A DNA stretch of 64,000 nt from Halorubrum salsamenti. GTDB lineage: Archaea > Halobacteriota > Halobacteria > Halobacteriales > Haloferacaceae. Of this stretch, positions 61,145-64,000 are shown one piece after another. Each line of letters begins with the position of its first letter. Position 1 is the stretch's first letter. The stretch lies in assembly GCF_007671685.1 (NCBI RefSeq), contig NZ_VCNL01000001.1:620001-684000 (forward strand), in the 5' to 3' direction. The translations under genes and the position numbers were made by a program. The notes beneath the pieces are model-generated. The model searched no databases and had not been told where the DNA came from. It was given only the letters and a program-made list of their open reading frames with translations.

Positions 61145-61333
61145 ATCCGCGCAATCGTTGCCGGCCCTTTTGCGTGTTTCCATGGCTGTGTCGGCCGCCT
61201 CTTGTCACCGGCGGCGGCGGGCGTTGCCGGGACTCGGGAGAGTAACGATCCGGGGGGAACCGACCGGATCGCGGACGTGACGGCGTGCCGTGGATCGAAC
61301 AAACTTATGCCCCTCGTCCGGTTCCGAAGAGGT

Positions 61334-63283
61334 ATGAGCGAGACCGATGCGCAGGCCGACGTGACGGTCGTCCTTCCGGACGGATCAGAGCTGGACGTTC
61401 CGGCGGGGGCGACAGTCGAAGATGTCGCCTTCGAGATCGGCCCCGGGCTCGGTCGCGACACGGTCGCGGGGAAGATCGACGGCGAACTCGTCGAAAAGCA
61501 CGCGGAGGTCCACGACGGCGCGCGGATCGAGATCGTCACGGACCAGTCCGACGAGTACCTCACGGTGCTGCGCCACTCCGCTGCCCACGTGTTCGCGCAG
61601 GCCCTCCAGCGGCTCCACCCCGAGGCGACGCTCACCATCGGCCCCCCGACCGACGACGGGTTCTACTACGACGTGGCGGACGTCGACCTCGACGAGGACG
61701 ACCTCGACGCCATCGAAGACGAGATGGACGACATCATCGCGGCCGACTACGACATCGAGCGCGAGGTCCGATCCCGCGAGGAGGCCACGGAGATCTACGC
61801 CGACAACGAGTACAAACTGCAGATCTTAGCGGAGGAGGCCGACGACGAGGAGGTCACCTTCTACGTGCAGGACGGCTGGCGGGACCTCTGTCAGGGCCCC
61901 CACGTCGAGTCGACGGGCGAGATTGGCGCGGCGACCCTGTTGGAGGTCTCCGCCGCCTACTGGCGCGGCGACGAGGACAACGACACGCTCACCCGCGTGT
62001 ACGGGACGGCGTTCGCCTCCGAGTCCGACCTCGAAGAGCACCTCGAACTGCGCGAGGAGGCGTTAGAGCGCGACCACCGGAAGATCGGACAGGAGATGAA
62101 CCTCTTCTCGATCCCGACGGTGACCGGCCCCGGCCTCCCGCTGTACCACCCGCCGGGCAAGACCGTGCTCCGCGAGCTGTCGGACTTCGCGAACGAGCTC
62201 AACCGCGAGCACGGCTACGAGGAGGTCGAGACGCCCCACGTGTTCCGAACGGAGCTGTGGAAGAAATCCGGCCACTACGAGAACTACAAAGAGGACATGT
62301 TCCTCCTCGACGTGAACGACGAGGAGTACGGCCTCAAGCCGATGAACTGCCCGGGTCACGCGACGATATTCGACCAGCAGTCGTGGTCGTACCGCGACCT
62401 CCCGCAGCGCTACTTCGAGAACGGGAAGGTGTATCGGAAAGAGCAGCGCGGCGAGCTCTCGGGGCTCTCGCGCGTCTGGTCGTTCACCATCGACGACGGG
62501 CACCTGTTCGTCCGGCCGGACCAGATACGTCAGGAGATCGAGTCGGTGATCGAGATGATCTTCGAGGTCGTCGAGACGCTCGATCTGGACGTCGAGGTCG
62601 CATTAGCGACCCGCCCCGACAAGTCCGTCGGCGGCGACGAGATCTGGGAGTCCGCCGAGGAGCAGCTCCGCGACGTGCTCGAATCGGGCGGCTACGACTA
62701 CGACGTCGAGCCCGGCGACGGCGCCTTCTACGGCCCGAAGATCGACTTCGGCTTCGAGGACGCCCTCGGACGCGTCTGGGACGGTCCGACGGTCCAGCTC
62801 GACTTCAACATGCCCGACCGGTTCGATCTCACCTACACGGGCGAGGACAACGAGGACCACCAGCCGGTGATGATCCACCGCGCGCTGTACGGGAGCTACG
62901 AGCGCTTCTTCATGGTGCTCATCGAGCACTTCGACGGCGACTTCCCGCTGTGGCTCGCGCCCGAGCAGGTCCGCATCCTCCCCGTCTCCGACGAGACGCT
63001 CGGCTACGCGCACCGCGTGAAAAACGAGCTGGAGGACGCCGGCTTCCGCGTCGAGGTCGAGGACCGCGACTGGACGGTCGGCCGCAAGATCCGCGCCGGC
63101 CACGACGACCGGCTCCCGTACATGGTCATCGTGGGCGAGGACGAGCAGGAGGCGGGCACCGTCTCGGTCCGCGACCGCTTCGAGAATCAGCGCGGCGACG
63201 TCGATATCGACGCGTTCGTCGACCACCTCGTCGCCGAACGCGACGAGAAGCGGACGGAGCCGGACTTCGTCGACGACGAGTGA
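61334..63283 (+). CDS. thrS: Threonyl-tRNA synthetase, bacterial type
   Basis: 649 residues starting 25 bases after a CTTATG box (61304-61309), thus leaderless. Domains: TGS (about 8-70: [20 protein letters not shown]), N2 editing domain with HSAAH (about 82) and DLCQGPHV, class II core with motif 2 ([13 protein letters not shown]) and motif 3, zinc ligands in MNCPGHA and HRALYGS, and the C-terminal anticodon-binding domain. It charges tRNA-Thr. The N2 domain makes it bacterial-type; archaea of most other groups use a different editing domain. Confidence 0.96.
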   Translation: MSETDAQADVTVVLPDGSELDVPAGATVEDVAFEIGPGLGRDTVAGKIDGELVEKHAEVHDGARIEIVTDQSDEYLTVLRHSAAHVFAQALQRLHPEATLTIGPPTDDGFYYDVADVDLDEDDLDAIEDEMDDIIAADYDIEREVRSREEATEIYADNEYKLQILAEEADDEEVTFYVQDGWRDLCQGPHVESTGEIGAATLLEVSAAYWRGDEDNDTLTRVYGTAFASESDLEEHLELREEALERDHRKIGQEMNLFSIPTVTGPGLPLYHPPGKTVLRELSDFANELNREHGYEEVETPHVFRTELWKKSGHYENYKEDMFLLDVNDEEYGLKPMNCPGHATIFDQQSWSYRDLPQRYFENGKVYRKEQRGELSGLSRVWSFTIDDGHLFVRPDQIRQEIESVIEMIFEVVETLDLDVEVALATRPDKSVGGDEIWESAEEQLRDVLESGGYDYDVEPGDGAFYGPKIDFGFEDALGRVWDGPTVQLDFNMPDRFDLTYTGEDNEDHQPVMIHRALYGSYERFFMVLIEHFDGDFPLWLAPEQVRILPVSDETLGYAHRVKNELEDAGFRVEVEDRDWTVGRKIRAGHDDRLPYMVIVGEDEQEAGTVSVRDRFENQRGDVDIDAFVDHLVAERDEKRTEPDFVDDE

Positions 63284-63368
63284 CCGGCGAGACCCGGAGG
63301 GCCGTCGGTCTCCGGCCTGGCTCTCGGGTTCCGTCGTGTTTTTCATGCTGCTCCGGGTAGCTCACTCC

Positions 63369-64000
63369 ATGGGTGACTCATCCGCGCTGACCGAGTCGAA
63401 ACACGACGCACCGGACGTAGGAGAGCTGACACCGCCGGATCGGACGCTAATGGGACCGGGACCGAGCGACGTCCACCCGCGCGTGCTCAAGGCGATGAGC
63501 ACGCCGCTCGTCGGCCACCTCGACCCCTCGTTCGTCGAGATCATGGACGAGGTCCAAGAGCTGTTGCGCTACACGTTCCGAACCGATAACCGGTGGACTA
63601 TCCCGGTGTCGGGGACCGGGTCGGCGTCGATGGAAGCGGCCATCGGCAACCTCGTCGAGCCGGGCGACACAATGTTAGTCCCGACGAACGGCTACTTCGG
63701 CGGGCGGATGAAGTCGATGGCCGAGCGCGCGGGCGGCGATGTCGTCGAGGTCGACGCGCCGTGGGGCGAGCCCCTCGACCCGGTCGACGTGGAGCGCGCG
63801 TTCGACGAGCACCAGCCGGACGTGTTCGGGTTCGTCCACGCGGAGACCTCGACCGGGGTCCTCCAGCCGAACGTCCCCGAGCTGACCGACATCGCGCACG
63901 ACCACGACGCGTTCGTGATCGCCGACACCGTCACGTCGCTTGGCGGCGTCGAGCTGCGCGTCGACGAGTGGGGGATCGACGCCGCCTACTCCGGCCCGCA
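63369..64000 (+). CDS. Class V aminotransferase (serine-pyruvate / alanine-glyoxylate type), 3' end outside window
   Basis: The frame ATG GGT GAC TCA runs open to the window edge (210 codons). It reads TPPDRTLMGPGPSDVHPRVL, DNRWTIPVSGTGSASMEAA, VLQPNVPELTDIAHDHDAF and VIADTVTSLGGVELRVDEWG, the standard class V order; the Asp of ADTV contacts the PLP ring, and the window stops at YSGP, just before the expected PLP Lys. Its role may be glyoxylate or serine metabolism. It starts 85 bases after thrS. Confidence 0.85.
   Translation, partial: MGDSSALTESKHDAPDVGELTPPDRTLMGPGPSDVHPRVLKAMSTPLVGHLDPSFVEIMDEVQELLRYTFRTDNRWTIPVSGTGSASMEAAIGNLVEPGDTMLVPTNGYFGGRMKSMAERAGGDVVEVDAPWGEPLDPVDVERAFDEHQPDVFGFVHAETSTGVLQPNVPELTDIAHDHDAFVIADTVTSLGGVELRVDEWGIDAAYSGP

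Overview
The window is haloarchaeal chromosome, most like Halorubrum or a close relative. Evidence: high GC; very acidic proteins; twin-arginine signals on secreted proteins; pilins with the archaeal type III signal (AVSPVIGV); archaeosine-precursor genes; TnpB-only transposons; and many genes with a TATA-like box about 25 bases before the start codon and no ribosome binding site (leaderless transcripts).

Layout. 1-11.5 kb is a cell-surface glycan region: a cut-off GT2 glycosyltransferase, an asparagine-synthase-like protein lacking the glutaminase cysteine, a Tat-exported beta-helix protein with an internal duplication, two GT4 glycosyltransferases, two sulfatase-superfamily proteins and a flippase-like membrane protein. 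11.6-14.6 kb is the proline set proC-proB-proA with overlapping genes. 14.6-18.2 kb is an AT-richer accessory patch: an IS4-family transposase, a small membrane protein and a Tat lipoprotein. 18.3-21.8 kb holds an MBL-fold hydrolase, a coiled-coil protein and a distant HisG-like protein. 22.3-25.8 kb holds palindromic operators, an RHH protein with a tyrosine recombinase, a UspA protein and a radical SAM/SPASM protein. 25.8-28 kb encodes a REC-PAS-LOV-PAS histidine kinase. 28.2-29.8 kb is a tandem duplication of a type IV pilin gene with its flanks. 29.9-32 kb is queD-queE-queC for archaeosine precursors. 32-36 kb is accessory: a TnpB element beside a cold-shock-gene remnant, small regulators and an orphan hairpin that may be a TnpB end. 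36-38.2 kb is OsmC, an ArsM-like methyltransferase that has lost key cysteines, and two membrane proteins.

38.3-57 kb is a large cobalamin locus. Right-facing: a CbiX-like protein, a fused ChlI/ChlD chelatase, cbtB-cbtA (cobalt uptake), a thioredoxin-like ferredoxin, and the long operon cbiT-cbiL-cbiF-cbiG-cbiH1-cbiH2-ferredoxin-LAGLIDADG-like protein-cbiX::ferredoxin-DUF3209-like. Left-facing: cobN-cbiC-cbiE and a winged-helix regulator. CbiX would load cobalt early; CbiL, H, F, G, T, E and C then build the corrin ring. I see no CbiD or CbiJ, so the unassigned operon proteins are candidates for those steps or for control. CACAAGT motifs recur in several promoters of the locus.

57-58.6 kb is a second TnpB element with a DUF2080-like partner, sharing its right-end hairpin with the first although the two TnpBs differ. 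The window ends with tRNA-Arg(TCG), a RecA/KaiC-like protein, a CoA-binding protein, a cysteine synthase, a bacterial-type thrS, and a class V aminotransferase cut by the window edge. Functional names rest on motif and family recognition by eye; no database search was run.
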